Shown piece after piece: positions 11,105 through 17,659 of a stretch of 28,222 nucleotides of DNA. Each line of letters starts with the position of its first letter. Position 1 is the first letter of the stretch. The notes beneath the pieces were generated by a model. It was not told the origin of the DNA, ran no database searches, and was given only the letters and a program-made list of their open reading frames with translations. Source of the stretch: a virus. The stretch lies in IMG/VR virus record IMGVR_UViG_3300025703_000015, positions 1-28,222 of that record; one strand, 5' to 3'. A program made the position numbers and the translations under genes.

Positions 11105-13132
11105 TTGGAGGCTTCTATTCGCAACAGTGACCCGATTTTTTGGCCAGATGATACTGTTAATCTCTCTATAAGACAGCAGCGGAATAAGAATTATACCGAC
11201 GCTATTAACATTCTCCAGACCCAATGGTATGAAGCGGACTTAGATCAAAGATATGTGATGGGAGATCAGGATATCTGGGGTTTAATTCATCCTGGTGTAT
11301 CTCTATCCCGACGCAAGACATTCAACTTCAACGTTACGAACGGATTAATTCAAACTCCCTCTGGTTATCAGCGTAGGAACCGCAAATCATCTACCGCCGT
11401 TCCAATTCTTAATGCAGCTCAAAAGACAGCCGATCAGCTCACTAAATCCTTATTCCACGTTCTTAATAAAAGCGGAGTCTACCAGACTTATTCCGATTGC
11501 TTCGAGAAAGGCGCGTTAACTAAAGGATTGGGATTCTTATCAACTTATATTGATAAAACAGAGGATTGTATCTCGGGAGATATTAAGAAGCGATATGTAG
11601 ACATGGCTTCATGCATGTTTGATCCTTACTTCCGCAGACACGATATGACTGATTGCCGATGGTTTGAAACCCGACAGTTCTTTGATAAGAACGAAGCTGC
11701 CGATCTATATGCCGAGTTCCGCGATGAAATCCTTGCCCTTCCTAATGGAAGCTACCGCGATGACAGATTCTATTACATGCCAGAAGTCTACCAAATCCAA
11801 TTCCCCAACCTGATTGCGTTCGATGAATACTGGTATTCAACCTCACGAGAAGCAACCTATCTAGTTGATAAAGAGACAGAGGAATGTCAAGAGTGGACGG
11901 GCGACGAGGAGCTTCTTCGTGACAGAATGAGGATGAAAGCACAAGACGGTGAAGAGCTGCGTAAAAAGTTAGCTGTAGTAAAACAAATGAAGCCTACCGT
12001 CCGACGCTGTGTAATCCTCAACGACAGAGTGATGGTTGACGAAGCTAATCCTTATGGCCTGGATCGCTACCCAATCATCCCATGTCTGGGCTACTTCAAT
12101 CCAGATACCCCCTATTATGCTTATAAGTTCCGTGGAATCGCTAGAGATTGTAGGGATGCCCAATACTGCTTCAATAGATTCCAAGTCAATGGAATGGATC
12201 AGGTAGAGGCGCAGCAAGCTGGGATCAAGATGGAAAAAGGCGCATTGGTGACTCCCGATGACGCTCTTAATCAAGGTAATGGGCGCGTTCTCACTACTCA
12301 GGTTGGCATGTTCGATAAGGTAGAAAAGCTCCATGTTGACCCTCCTTCTCCCGTATTCCTCCAGATGGTAGATACTCTTAAGAACTACATGATGGAGATC
12401 GCTGGTGTTACACCTGAGATGATGGGGCAAGAGATCGACGACAAGGCTGGTATCATCACCATGATCCGTCAATCAGCCTCTATTACCCGTCTTCAAACTC
12501 TCTTCGATCAGTTCGACGAGTTCCAAAGATTAGACGGCGATTTAACCATTGAGATGATCCAAAAGAACTACACAGTGGGTAAAATCCGTCAGATCATCCA
12601 CGAAGACCCAACTCCTGAGTTCGAGGACAAACTGTTCTTCAAGTATGCTTGCAAGGTTGCAACGGGCGTTTTGACAGAGACGCAGCAACAATTAGAAGTC
12701 CAGCAGCTCATGTATATCAAAGAGATGGGTGGGCCTGTTGAATGGAGCGATATCGTTCCGAAGATGACCCTCCAAAACAAAGACGAGCTACTCCAAAAGA
12801 TGCAGCAGCGTGAGCAAGCAGCCTCTCAGCAACAACAACAGATGGCTCAGCTCCAAATGCAGCAAATGGAAGTGGACAACAAGACCAAGATATCCTATGC
12901 GAACTCTCAGGATGGTCTTGCTGCCGAGCGTAGAGCTAAGATACACACCGATGTGGCTATTGCCCACGAGAAATTAGAGCGATCCGAAGAAGAGAAGACC
13001 GCAGGTCTACTCAACATCATTAAGGCTCTTAAAGAACTTCAAGGAATGGATCTCGATCATGTCGAGAAGTCCTTGAATATCCTCCATAGTCTAAGTCCCA
13101 GTGCTGATAAGGAAAGCAAGGAAGCCTCATAG
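11105..13132 (+). CDS. portal protein, P22-like family; non-ATG start
   Basis: About 675 residues. The dodecameric portal forms the DNA gate at one capsid vertex and docks terminase. Family marks are the QQRNKNYTDAINILQTQWYEADLDQRYVMGDQD start, a NGLIQTPSGYQRRNRKSS block and the EIAGVTPEMMGQEID region. The C-terminal ~110 residues are Gln/Met-rich coiled coil (QQREQAASQQQQQMAQLQMQQ), suited to a barrel. No ATG precedes the conserved N-terminus. TTG 11105 gives the longest frame but overlaps the only GGAGG (11107-11111); ATT 11117 sits five bases after that GGAGG and is the better-placed initiator. Confidence 0.92.
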   Translation: MEASIRNSDPIFWPDDTVNLSIRQQRNKNYTDAINILQTQWYEADLDQRYVMGDQDIWGLIHPGVSLSRRKTFNFNVTNGLIQTPSGYQRRNRKSSTAVPILNAAQKTADQLTKSLFHVLNKSGVYQTYSDCFEKGALTKGLGFLSTYIDKTEDCISGDIKKRYVDMASCMFDPYFRRHDMTDCRWFETRQFFDKNEAADLYAEFRDEILALPNGSYRDDRFYYMPEVYQIQFPNLIAFDEYWYSTSREATYLVDKETEECQEWTGDEELLRDRMRMKAQDGEELRKKLAVVKQMKPTVRRCVILNDRVMVDEANPYGLDRYPIIPCLGYFNPDTPYYAYKFRGIARDCRDAQYCFNRFQVNGMDQVEAQQAGIKMEKGALVTPDDALNQGNGRVLTTQVGMFDKVEKLHVDPPSPVFLQMVDTLKNYMMEIAGVTPEMMGQEIDDKAGIITMIRQSASITRLQTLFDQFDEFQRLDGDLTIEMIQKNYTVGKIRQIIHEDPTPEFEDKLFFKYACKVATGVLTETQQQLEVQQLMYIKEMGGPVEWSDIVPKMTLQNKDELLQKMQQREQAASQQQQQMAQLQMQQMEVDNKTKISYANSQDGLAAERRAKIHTDVAIAHEKLERSEEEKTAGLLNIIKALKELQGMDLDHVEKSLNILHSLSPSADKESKEAS

Positions 13133-13717
13133 AACAAGGCATAATCTACCTTTGTGAACGTGGTGATGACACTCTCTACATAATGGTCGAAGATTCTCCT
13201 TAGTGTTGTTCTTCCTATTCCTGTCTAAGTGATGTACTTCGATTTTTTCAGTGCTTCGACACGAATAGCATATCTCTCCGTATGCTTCTCTTGAAATCAC
13301 TCTAAAGAGAGCAGCTCCATTTCTATAGTTTCTACCGTTTTCACGTCTTTGATCCTCTTGAGCCTTGCAAACTGGAGAGCAAAATCTATAGCATTTCTTT
13401 TGCCAAGGAGTTTGAGAGAACTCTTTGGAGCAAACGGGACAGGTGGACATAACTCTCGCCGACATTTTGTGATCTCTAAAACATTTGGTAGAACAGAACG
13501 TGGCCTTAGAACCTTGTTTCTCTCGTTTGCGTTTGTCGTAAGCTTTTATGTGGAATTCATTTTTGCAATAACAACATTTCAATCTACTCTCATAGAATAG
13601 TTTACGACAAGTGTCAGAACACATTCGAGTCTTACATTTTTTTAATTCGCAATTATAGATAGTGATTAACTTAGAGCAATTTTGACATGGTACTTGAGTG
13701 CGCTTATATTTTTTCAT
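13127..13717 (-). CDS. HNH homing-type endonuclease with multiple zinc knuckles
   Basis: 196 residues on the minus strand, against the late genes. Four cysteine-pair units precede the nuclease: CQNC/CSDTC, CCYC/CSTKC, CPVC/CSPVC. The HNH core is CYSC (150-153), VHHLDRNRKNN (161-171) and CRECHHHVH (180-188). Free-standing HNH genes of this type are mobile, cutting genomes that lack them. The start has no clear ribosome binding site. The 3' end overlaps the end of the portal gene by six bases, so the element was inserted directly behind portal without breaking it. Repeated treble-clef-like units may bind DNA. Confidence 0.88.
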   Translation of the reverse strand: MKKYKRTQVPCQNCSKLITIYNCELKKCKTRMCSDTCRKLFYESRLKCCYCKNEFHIKAYDKRKREKQGSKATFCSTKCFRDHKMSARVMSTCPVCSKEFSQTPWQKKCYRFCSPVCKAQEDQRRENGRNYRNGAALFRVISREAYGEICYSCRSTEKIEVHHLDRNRKNNTKENLRPLCRECHHHVHKGRLCLVL

Positions 13718-13759
13718 TTGTTTAAAAATAGTTCTTTTCTATGGTGAAGTTGAGAAAGA

Positions 13760-13774
13760 ATCTTAACCTATAGG
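13760..13774 (-). repeat. 15-bp motif, inverted copy of 3766-3780
   Basis: ATCTTAACCTATAGG here is the exact reverse complement of the 15 bases at 3766-3780, which cover both -10 boxes of the early control region. This copy lies just before the gene at 13783 and ends in part of its GGAAGA ribosome binding site. A shared regulator site is possible; chance is not excluded. Confidence 0.5.
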
Positions 13775-13782
13775 AAGATTAT

Positions 13783-13980
13783 ATGAAAGAATCAATGTCA
13801 AAAGCCGGCTACACGCAAGGTGCGATGGAGCCTAAAGTAAAAGACTACCAAAAACCTGCTTCAGACTTCTCACAAGAAGGCTTTAGCAAAACTCTTGAGT
13901 ATGTAGAGCGTCAAGACGCTTTCCAAGCGAAAGAAGCGAAAGAAATTAAATCTCAAGCTTATAAAGGCCGTTACTCATGA
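13783..13980 (+). CDS. 65-residue Lys/Gln/Glu-rich protein, unknown
   Basis: ATG 13783 follows GGAAGA with suitable spacing. The product is hydrophilic with SKAGYTQGAMEPKVKDY at the start and an AFQAKEAKEIKSQAYKGRYS basic end. No family recognised. It is the first rightward gene after the HNH insertion and is ATGA-coupled to the next one. Confidence 0.65.
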   Translation: MKESMSKAGYTQGAMEPKVKDYQKPASDFSQEGFSKTLEYVERQDAFQAKEAKEIKSQAYKGRYS

Positions 13981-14147
13981 GCAAAGCAAATAAAGTAGAG
14001 GTTCAGAAAGGTGCTAATGATGCTCGTCTTAAGACCCAAGGGACTATGACTCATCATCAAGCAATCTCTCAGAAAACAGAGGAAAATGCCCTTCGTAGGA
14101 GTGGTCAAACTCTTACATGGCATGAGCCGAAAACTTCTAGAAAATAA
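13977..14147 (+). CDS. 56-residue hydrophilic protein, unknown
   Basis: ATG 13977 overlaps the preceding stop as ATGA. The product has no hydrophobic segment and is rich in Lys, Thr, Gln, Ala and His (TQGTMTHHQAISQ). It ends TAA 14145-14147, just before a 12-bp hairpin. No family recognised. Confidence 0.6.
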   Translation: MSKANKVEVQKGANDARLKTQGTMTHHQAISQKTEENALRRSGQTLTWHEPKTSRK

Positions 14148-14159
14148 TATGCAATTCAC

Positions 14160-14188
14160 ATAAGGTCTAGGAAAACCCTAGGCCTTAT
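14160..14188 (+). terminator. 12-bp hairpin abutting the next start codon
   Basis: ATAAGGTCTAGG (14160-14171) pairs with CCTAGGCCTTAT (14177-14188) with one G-T pair and an AAAAC loop. No T tract follows, so classical termination is unlikely to be efficient. It ends three bases before the ATG at 14192 and buries the only SD-like bases there, so it may control translation or mark an mRNA end. Confidence 0.4.
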
Positions 14189-14191
14189 TCT

Positions 14192-14428
14192 ATGGAATCC
14201 AAGTTAGTATTTCGTCTTCCAGATAGCTACGAGGCAGAATACGGCTCGGTTCCTGAAATTAGATTCATGAACCCCGAAGATGTCAAATTTTATGATGGAG
14301 AGGGGAGCGAAATTATAGTCCCCAAATGCAAGATATGTGGATGGCACAAAAATAAATTAATGGGCCAAGAAAGCTTTATGTGGCTTTGCTCGAATGGATG
14401 TAAAGATGAGAGATTGGAAAAAATTTGA
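14192..14428 (+). CDS. small protein with C-terminal zinc-ribbon cysteines
   Basis: 78 residues. The N-terminal half (VFRLPDSYEAEYGSVPEIRF) is beta-like; CKIC (47-50) and a C-terminal CSNGC (68-72) can hold one zinc ion. No good ribosome binding site precedes ATG 14192, and a strong hairpin occupies the leader. Function unknown. Confidence 0.6.
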   Translation: MESKLVFRLPDSYEAEYGSVPEIRFMNPEDVKFYDGEGSEIIVPKCKICGWHKNKLMGQESFMWLCSNGCKDERLEKI

Positions 14429-14603
14429 GAATGACGAAATCATGACTGTATGGAAAGGTTATATCGCCCAGGAATTCGGCAGTAGCAATCCATTAGGTCT
14501 TAAATTATATACTGAGAAGCCCATTAGATTGACTTGTATGGAAATCATCCAATTGGTCGATGAGCTTATGAACCGCTTGGAGATTAAAGATAAGAATGAA
14601 TAA
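14406..14603 (+). CDS. small helical protein, unknown; start uncertain
   Basis: 65 residues if started at ATG 14406; ATG 14394 (69 residues) and ATG 14442 (53 residues) are alternatives, and none has a clear ribosome binding site. The frame overlaps the end of the zinc protein. The C-terminal half (TCMEIIQLVDELMNRLEIKDKNE) is a strong amphipathic helix. No family recognised. Confidence 0.5.
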   Translation: MRDWKKFENDEIMTVWKGYIAQEFGSSNPLGLKLYTEKPIRLTCMEIIQLVDELMNRLEIKDKNE

Positions 14604-14742
14604 ATGAATGATTTACGATGGGATAACTGAAATATTAGTAAGCAAACGCGTGATAGCGTTGATGGAAGGACAAAAGCGCAAGCTACAATACCTCCAACGC
14701 GCTGGGTGTGAATCCCAGCCCCATGCTTTTACGAGGATAAAA
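14604..14742 (+). other. structured leader or tRNA-like stretch
   Basis: Contains a 6-bp/7-nt hairpin GCTGGG-TGTGAAT-CCCAGC (14701-14719) resembling a tRNA T arm, a 5-bp hairpin AACGC/GCGTT (14645-14660) and a long stem GCGTTG/CAACGC (14656-14661 with 14695-14700). The T loop lacks the conserved TTC and no proper anticodon arm can be drawn. The frame of the next gene is also open through here from ATG 14608, so part may be coding. Confidence 0.3.
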
Positions 14743-14937
14743 ATGAACGATAATCAGAAAGCAGCACATGAGATTCTTCTTAAATCCTTTGAGAAGATGA
14801 ACGAAAACCTTCTGTCAGGAGCGACAGATTCAATTGAATACGGTTATATGAAGAAAATATTTCTGAGTAGTCTTCATGCAATCGAGCAATGGTATTATGT
14901 AGATTGTGGTGATGAGGAGGATAATTACGATGACTGA
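14743..14937 (+). CDS. 64-residue acidic protein, unknown
   Basis: ATG 14743 follows GAGGA at ideal spacing and is preferred. The same frame is open back to ATG 14608 (109 residues), four bases after the previous stop, but without a ribosome binding site. The product is helical and ends with a very acidic DCGDEEDNYDD. Its last eight bases overlap the GroES-like start. No family recognised. Confidence 0.6.
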   Translation: MNDNQKAAHEILLKSFEKMNENLLSGATDSIEYGYMKKIFLSSLHAIEQWYYVDCGDEEDNYDD

Positions 14938-15223
14938 GAAGATCATTCCCTTTGGAAAGCGAGTATTAGCCCTTAGGATTAAGCCAGCCGAAAAGACTGC
15001 AAGCGGTATTATTATCCCCGATTCAAGCCAGAAGAAGCAGGATAGGGCGGTAGTTGAGGCGATTGCAGATGAATTAATGGACTCAAATGGAATCCCTTCT
15101 ATTCCAATTCATATAGGAGCCACCGTATTGATAGAAAAATATGCTGGTAGAGAAGTAGACGGTTATCCTGATTTAGTGCTTCTTAAATTAGATGAGATTA
15201 TGGGCTTGGTTGAGAATGGATGA
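14930..15223 (+). CDS. GroES-like co-chaperonin (Cpn10)
   Basis: 97 residues, the normal Cpn10 length. It starts KIIPFGKRVLAL, then TASGIIIPDSS (23-33), where III (27-29) fits the GroEL-binding tripeptide of the mobile loop, then AVVEAI and a C-terminal GATVLIEKYAGREV and LVLLKLDEIMGLV. Phage co-chaperonins such as T4 gp31 replace host GroES to fold the major capsid protein. GAGGAGG nine bases before ATG 14930 predicts strong expression. No GroEL gene is seen, so it would work with host GroEL. Its place between portal and capsid genes supports a role in head assembly. Confidence 0.9.
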   Translation: MTEKIIPFGKRVLALRIKPAEKTASGIIIPDSSQKKQDRAVVEAIADELMDSNGIPSIPIHIGATVLIEKYAGREVDGYPDLVLLKLDEIMGLVENG

Positions 15224-15791
15224 AGACCCAGAACTAATCAAGAAAGCCTTAGCAAAGCACCGATCCCACTACGATCCTACGCGCGATACGGTAGGTAAAA
15301 TCTACCGTGATGCGCAGATCAACAACCGCGAGGATTGTATTGAGGTGGGAGATATGGCTAGGGAGCTTACAACCTCTCTGGTTGATGATATCAACGATGC
15401 TATAGCCGAATACGACAAGCGAGAAGTTCCCTATTACCTAATGCTTCACGAAAGCAAAGACCTCCAGATGAAGTCAGCCCTTCGCCGTAGGATGCTCTAC
15501 TTCAAATATCGCCCTTGGCCAGAGGATGACACAACCGTATTCTGGAAAGACCCCAAATCTCAAGACCTTCGATTCTGCTGGTGCCTCCCTCATTGGTCAG
15601 AGATGGATAACGTACTTCAAAACCCTCATCAATATGACAAGGAATATGTCTTCCAGATTAAGATGTGGAAGAAATTCAATCTTAAATGCTTTGGGTTCTA
15701 TGAAAGCAAAGAAGGGGAATGGTTCCCCAATCCTAAATGGTCAGACAAAAAGATAGAGGAATATGGAAAGCAAAAGATTATTACTCTCTGA
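15216..15791 (+). CDS. conserved phage protein, unknown (191 aa)
   Basis: Starts at ATG 15216, overlapping the GroES-like gene by eight bases; an in-frame ATG at 15192 would lie deeper in it. An early KKALAKHRSHYDP is followed by helices, then a Trp/Tyr/Phe-rich second half (YFKYRPWPEDD, RFCWCLPHWSEMDN, MWKKFNLKCFGFYE). The aromatic content suggests a compact folded protein. Such genes sit beside portal/scaffold in this phage type, but I do not know the function. It overlaps the next gene by 29 bases. Confidence 0.7.
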   Translation: MDEDPELIKKALAKHRSHYDPTRDTVGKIYRDAQINNREDCIEVGDMARELTTSLVDDINDAIAEYDKREVPYYLMLHESKDLQMKSALRRRMLYFKYRPWPEDDTTVFWKDPKSQDLRFCWCLPHWSEMDNVLQNPHQYDKEYVFQIKMWKKFNLKCFGFYESKEGEWFPNPKWSDKKIEEYGKQKIITL

Positions 15792-16005
15792 TGAGGAAAA
15801 ACGAATCTTGAATGGGCTGTCTCCGAAATTGCGTGAAAAATTTTCGCGCTACGCGGAAGACAATAAGGAGAAGCTTCCTGATCTGCATTTAATGGCCCAA
15901 CAGATGCGTGAGGCTAGTCAGATGATAGATGACATGGTTTATGACCTTTCAAACCCACCAATCGCCGTTATTGAGGTCGAATCTAAAGATATTTCTATAC
16001 AATAA
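15763..16005 (+). CDS. 80-residue helical protein, unknown
   Basis: ATG 15763 follows AGAGGAA. Charged helices (LLLSDEEKRILNGLSPKLRE, HLMAQQMREASQMIDDMVYDL) and a short hydrophobic end. It is the last rightward gene before the leftward cassette, whose end is only four bases away. No terminator hairpin separates them. Confidence 0.65.
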   Translation: MESKRLLLSDEEKRILNGLSPKLREKFSRYAEDNKEKLPDLHLMAQQMREASQMIDDMVYDLSNPPIAVIEVESKDISIQ

Positions 16006-16009
16006 CTAA

Positions 16010-16297
16010 TCAACTCGATCTATTGCACAAAAAATCAAAATAGCTTGGATGCCCAAAAAACTCGGCCAATCGAAGAGCATTTTTGTGGCCAATCCCTGTC
16101 CTTCCCAGTTTCAAATTAGAAAGAGTGTTGGGATAGATACCGACCCTTTTAGCTATTTCACAGATCATCATGCCAGATTTATCAATGTAATAGTTTAAAA
16201 GTTGCGCACCCAGCAATCTGCTTTCACCCTTGGCCGATTCAGGAGTGACGAGGGTCAAAATAATTACTTTATTGCAATGAGGACAATCAAAATTCAC
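16010..16297 (-). CDS. HTH regulator with N-terminal zinc ribbon
   Basis: 95 residues, GTG start at 16295-16297 with AGGA upstream, overlapping the membrane gene stop (GTGA). N-terminal CPHC (5-8) looks like half of a zinc site; residues about 45-75 form an XRE-type helix-turn-helix (ICEIAKRVGIYPNTLSNLKLGR then GHKNALRLAEFFG). It probably binds DNA. It is last in a leftward three-gene cassette lying inside the late genes and may regulate that cassette or late promoters. The second zinc ligand pair is not evident. Confidence 0.7.
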   Translation of the reverse strand: MNFDCPHCNKVIILTLVTPESAKGESRLLGAQLLNYYIDKSGMMICEIAKRVGIYPNTLSNLKLGRTGIGHKNALRLAEFFGHPSYFDFLCNRSS

Positions 16298-16482
16298 GGC
16301 TTATCCTGTTGATTTGCGAAAGCCTCGTGCATGATTCCTTTAGTTATTAAAACTGTCTTAATGACTGTTAGGTCTGTTCTAATGTTCACATAGCAGGTTA
16401 TAATAACGGTAGAGATTGTGAAAACCACTCCCACTGCTGTCCAAAAAATACCCCAGTCGAATCTTTTACGTTCGTATGTCAT
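16294..16482 (-). CDS. small one-pass membrane protein
   Basis: 62 residues. One strong span at about 11-30 (IFWTAVGVVFTISTVIITCY) after a basic N-terminus (YERKRFDW), then a polar tail. ATG follows AAGGAA. The charge pattern predicts the N-terminus inside the cell and the tail outside. Candidates are a lysis-timing or exclusion protein; nothing decides between them. Middle gene of the leftward cassette. Confidence 0.7.
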   Translation of the reverse strand: MTYERKRFDWGIFWTAVGVVFTISTVIITCYVNIRTDLTVIKTVLITKGIMHEAFANQQDKP

Positions 16483-16531
16483 ATATCTTTCCTTTTTTGT
16501 AGTATTCTATAACATTCGACGCATTTAGTCA

Positions 16532-16783
16532 TCACAAATAAGGAACTTTCGTCGTCCAATAATCCTTCTTCTGCTTTAGCTCGCCAATCGTAGAGCAACC
16601 GTCAGAGCAATAAACCCAACGATGCTCAGCACATGGATTGCCACAGATACGGCAATGGCAAACCACAGCTTTCCCCTTATCCTTTTTAGTCTTCTTTTCA
16701 TAACTGCACTTATAGCACATATTTGACGCAATAAAATCACTTTCTTTCCTTACTTCATCACATTCTGGGCATATCTTAGTCAT
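16532..16783 (-). CDS. small multi-cysteine zinc-finger protein
   Basis: 83 residues. CPEC (5-8) and CYKC (23-26) form a first zinc site; CHCRIC (42-47), CAEHRWVYC and CSDGC form a second. The first unit resembles the N-terminal fingers of phage HNH endonucleases (as in the gene at 19738), and the second resembles units of the HNH at 13127, but there is no HNH core. It may be a relic or a stand-alone DNA-binding protein. Start ATG 16781-16783 follows AAAGG. First gene of the leftward cassette. Confidence 0.65.
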   Translation of the reverse strand: MTKICPECDEVRKESDFIASNMCYKCSYEKKTKKDKGKAVVCHCRICGNPCAEHRWVYCSDGCSTIGELKQKKDYWTTKVPYL

Positions 16784-16806
16784 AGTAAACCTTTTAAAAT
16801 ACTCCT

Positions 16807-16834
16807 TTGATTTAAAAAATCTCTTAAATAATGT
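16807..16834 (+). promoter_or_regulatory. candidate promoter for scaffold/capsid genes
   Basis: TTGATT (16807-16812), 16-base spacer and TAATGT (16829-16834), in the divergent gap between the leftward cassette and the scaffold gene. A leader of about 70 bases would follow, containing short GC hairpins (AGGC/GCCT at 16843-16857; TGGCG/CGCCA at 16871-16891). Confidence 0.35.
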
Positions 16835-16908
16835 CCAGGTAAAGGCTCCGCTCGCCTAAAGAAGCGTGAATGGCGCAATAGATGCTCGCCACATCAAAGG
16901 AAAAAATT

Positions 16909-17649
16909 ATGGAAGAAGTCCAAACACAAAACGCAGAACCAGAAATGGTTCAGGATGTCGAACATCCAGAGACAGAAACCGCTCAGGAAGCAGCTCCGAA
17001 AGAGTCCCGTCAGGATAGAAACTGGCGAGAGTTGAACAGAGCAAAAGACGAAGCAGAACGAAAAGTAAAAATGCAGGATGAAATGCTGGCGAGACTCATG
17101 ACCTCGCAACAAACCGTTCAGCAATCCCCAGTTGAAGAGGACATCTTAGCCGATCTAGCCAAAGAGGAATACGTCGGAGGCGAGAAGGTAGCTAAGGGTC
17201 TGAGAAAGATTGAGGAAAGATTTGAGAAGAAGCTTCAAGCTATGGAAGCCAAGTATAAAGAGAAAGAGCAAAACTCCCTCTATAACTCAGTCAAATCTGA
17301 ATATGCCGATTTCGATCAGGTCGTCACTCCTGAGACACTAGACCTCATAGAAGAAACCAACCCACGCCTAGCAGCTAGTCTTGCAAAAACGATGAAGGAA
17401 GATCCTTATTCATTTGCAATTCAAAGCTATGAATACATCAAAGCTAAAGGCCTATCTAAGAAATTTGAGCCAGCTAAGAAAATGTCAGAAGTGGACAAGA
17501 AGATCGAGCAGAATAAAAAAACTGTTCAGTCTCCTCATGCCTATGACAAACGGCCAATGGCGAAAGCCTTTGAGCTTACGGATGACCTAAAGAAAGACCT
17601 ACAGAAAGAGATGTATCAATACGCTCAGCACGCAGGGATGGGATACTAA
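16909..17649 (+). CDS. scaffolding protein-like
   Basis: 246 residues from ATG 16909, which has AAAGGA upstream; the in-frame ATG 16882 is less well placed. The N-terminus is acidic and Gln/Glu/Pro-rich, the middle is coiled coil (ELNRAKDEAERKVKMQDEMLARL and KIEERFEKKLQAMEAKYKEKE), and the C-terminal region is basic/helical. This composition and its place directly before the major capsid gene are typical of scaffolds that guide procapsid assembly and leave before packaging. No sequence family mark proves it. Confidence 0.7.
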   Translation: MEEVQTQNAEPEMVQDVEHPETETAQEAAPKESRQDRNWRELNRAKDEAERKVKMQDEMLARLMTSQQTVQQSPVEEDILADLAKEEYVGGEKVAKGLRKIEERFEKKLQAMEAKYKEKEQNSLYNSVKSEYADFDQVVTPETLDLIEETNPRLAASLAKTMKEDPYSFAIQSYEYIKAKGLSKKFEPAKKMSEVDKKIEQNKKTVQSPHAYDKRPMAKAFELTDDLKKDLQKEMYQYAQHAGMGY

Positions 17650-17659
17650 TAGGTAACAA

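Noticed and set aside
11969-12472. 167-codon leftward frame inside the portal gene
   Set aside because: Antisense shadow of a strongly recognised portal gene, with no ribosome binding site or domain.
14626-14726. Second tRNA gene
   Set aside because: Only the T-arm-like hairpin fits; the loop lacks TTC, the acceptor ends do not pair over seven bases, and no 7-base anticodon loop can be formed.
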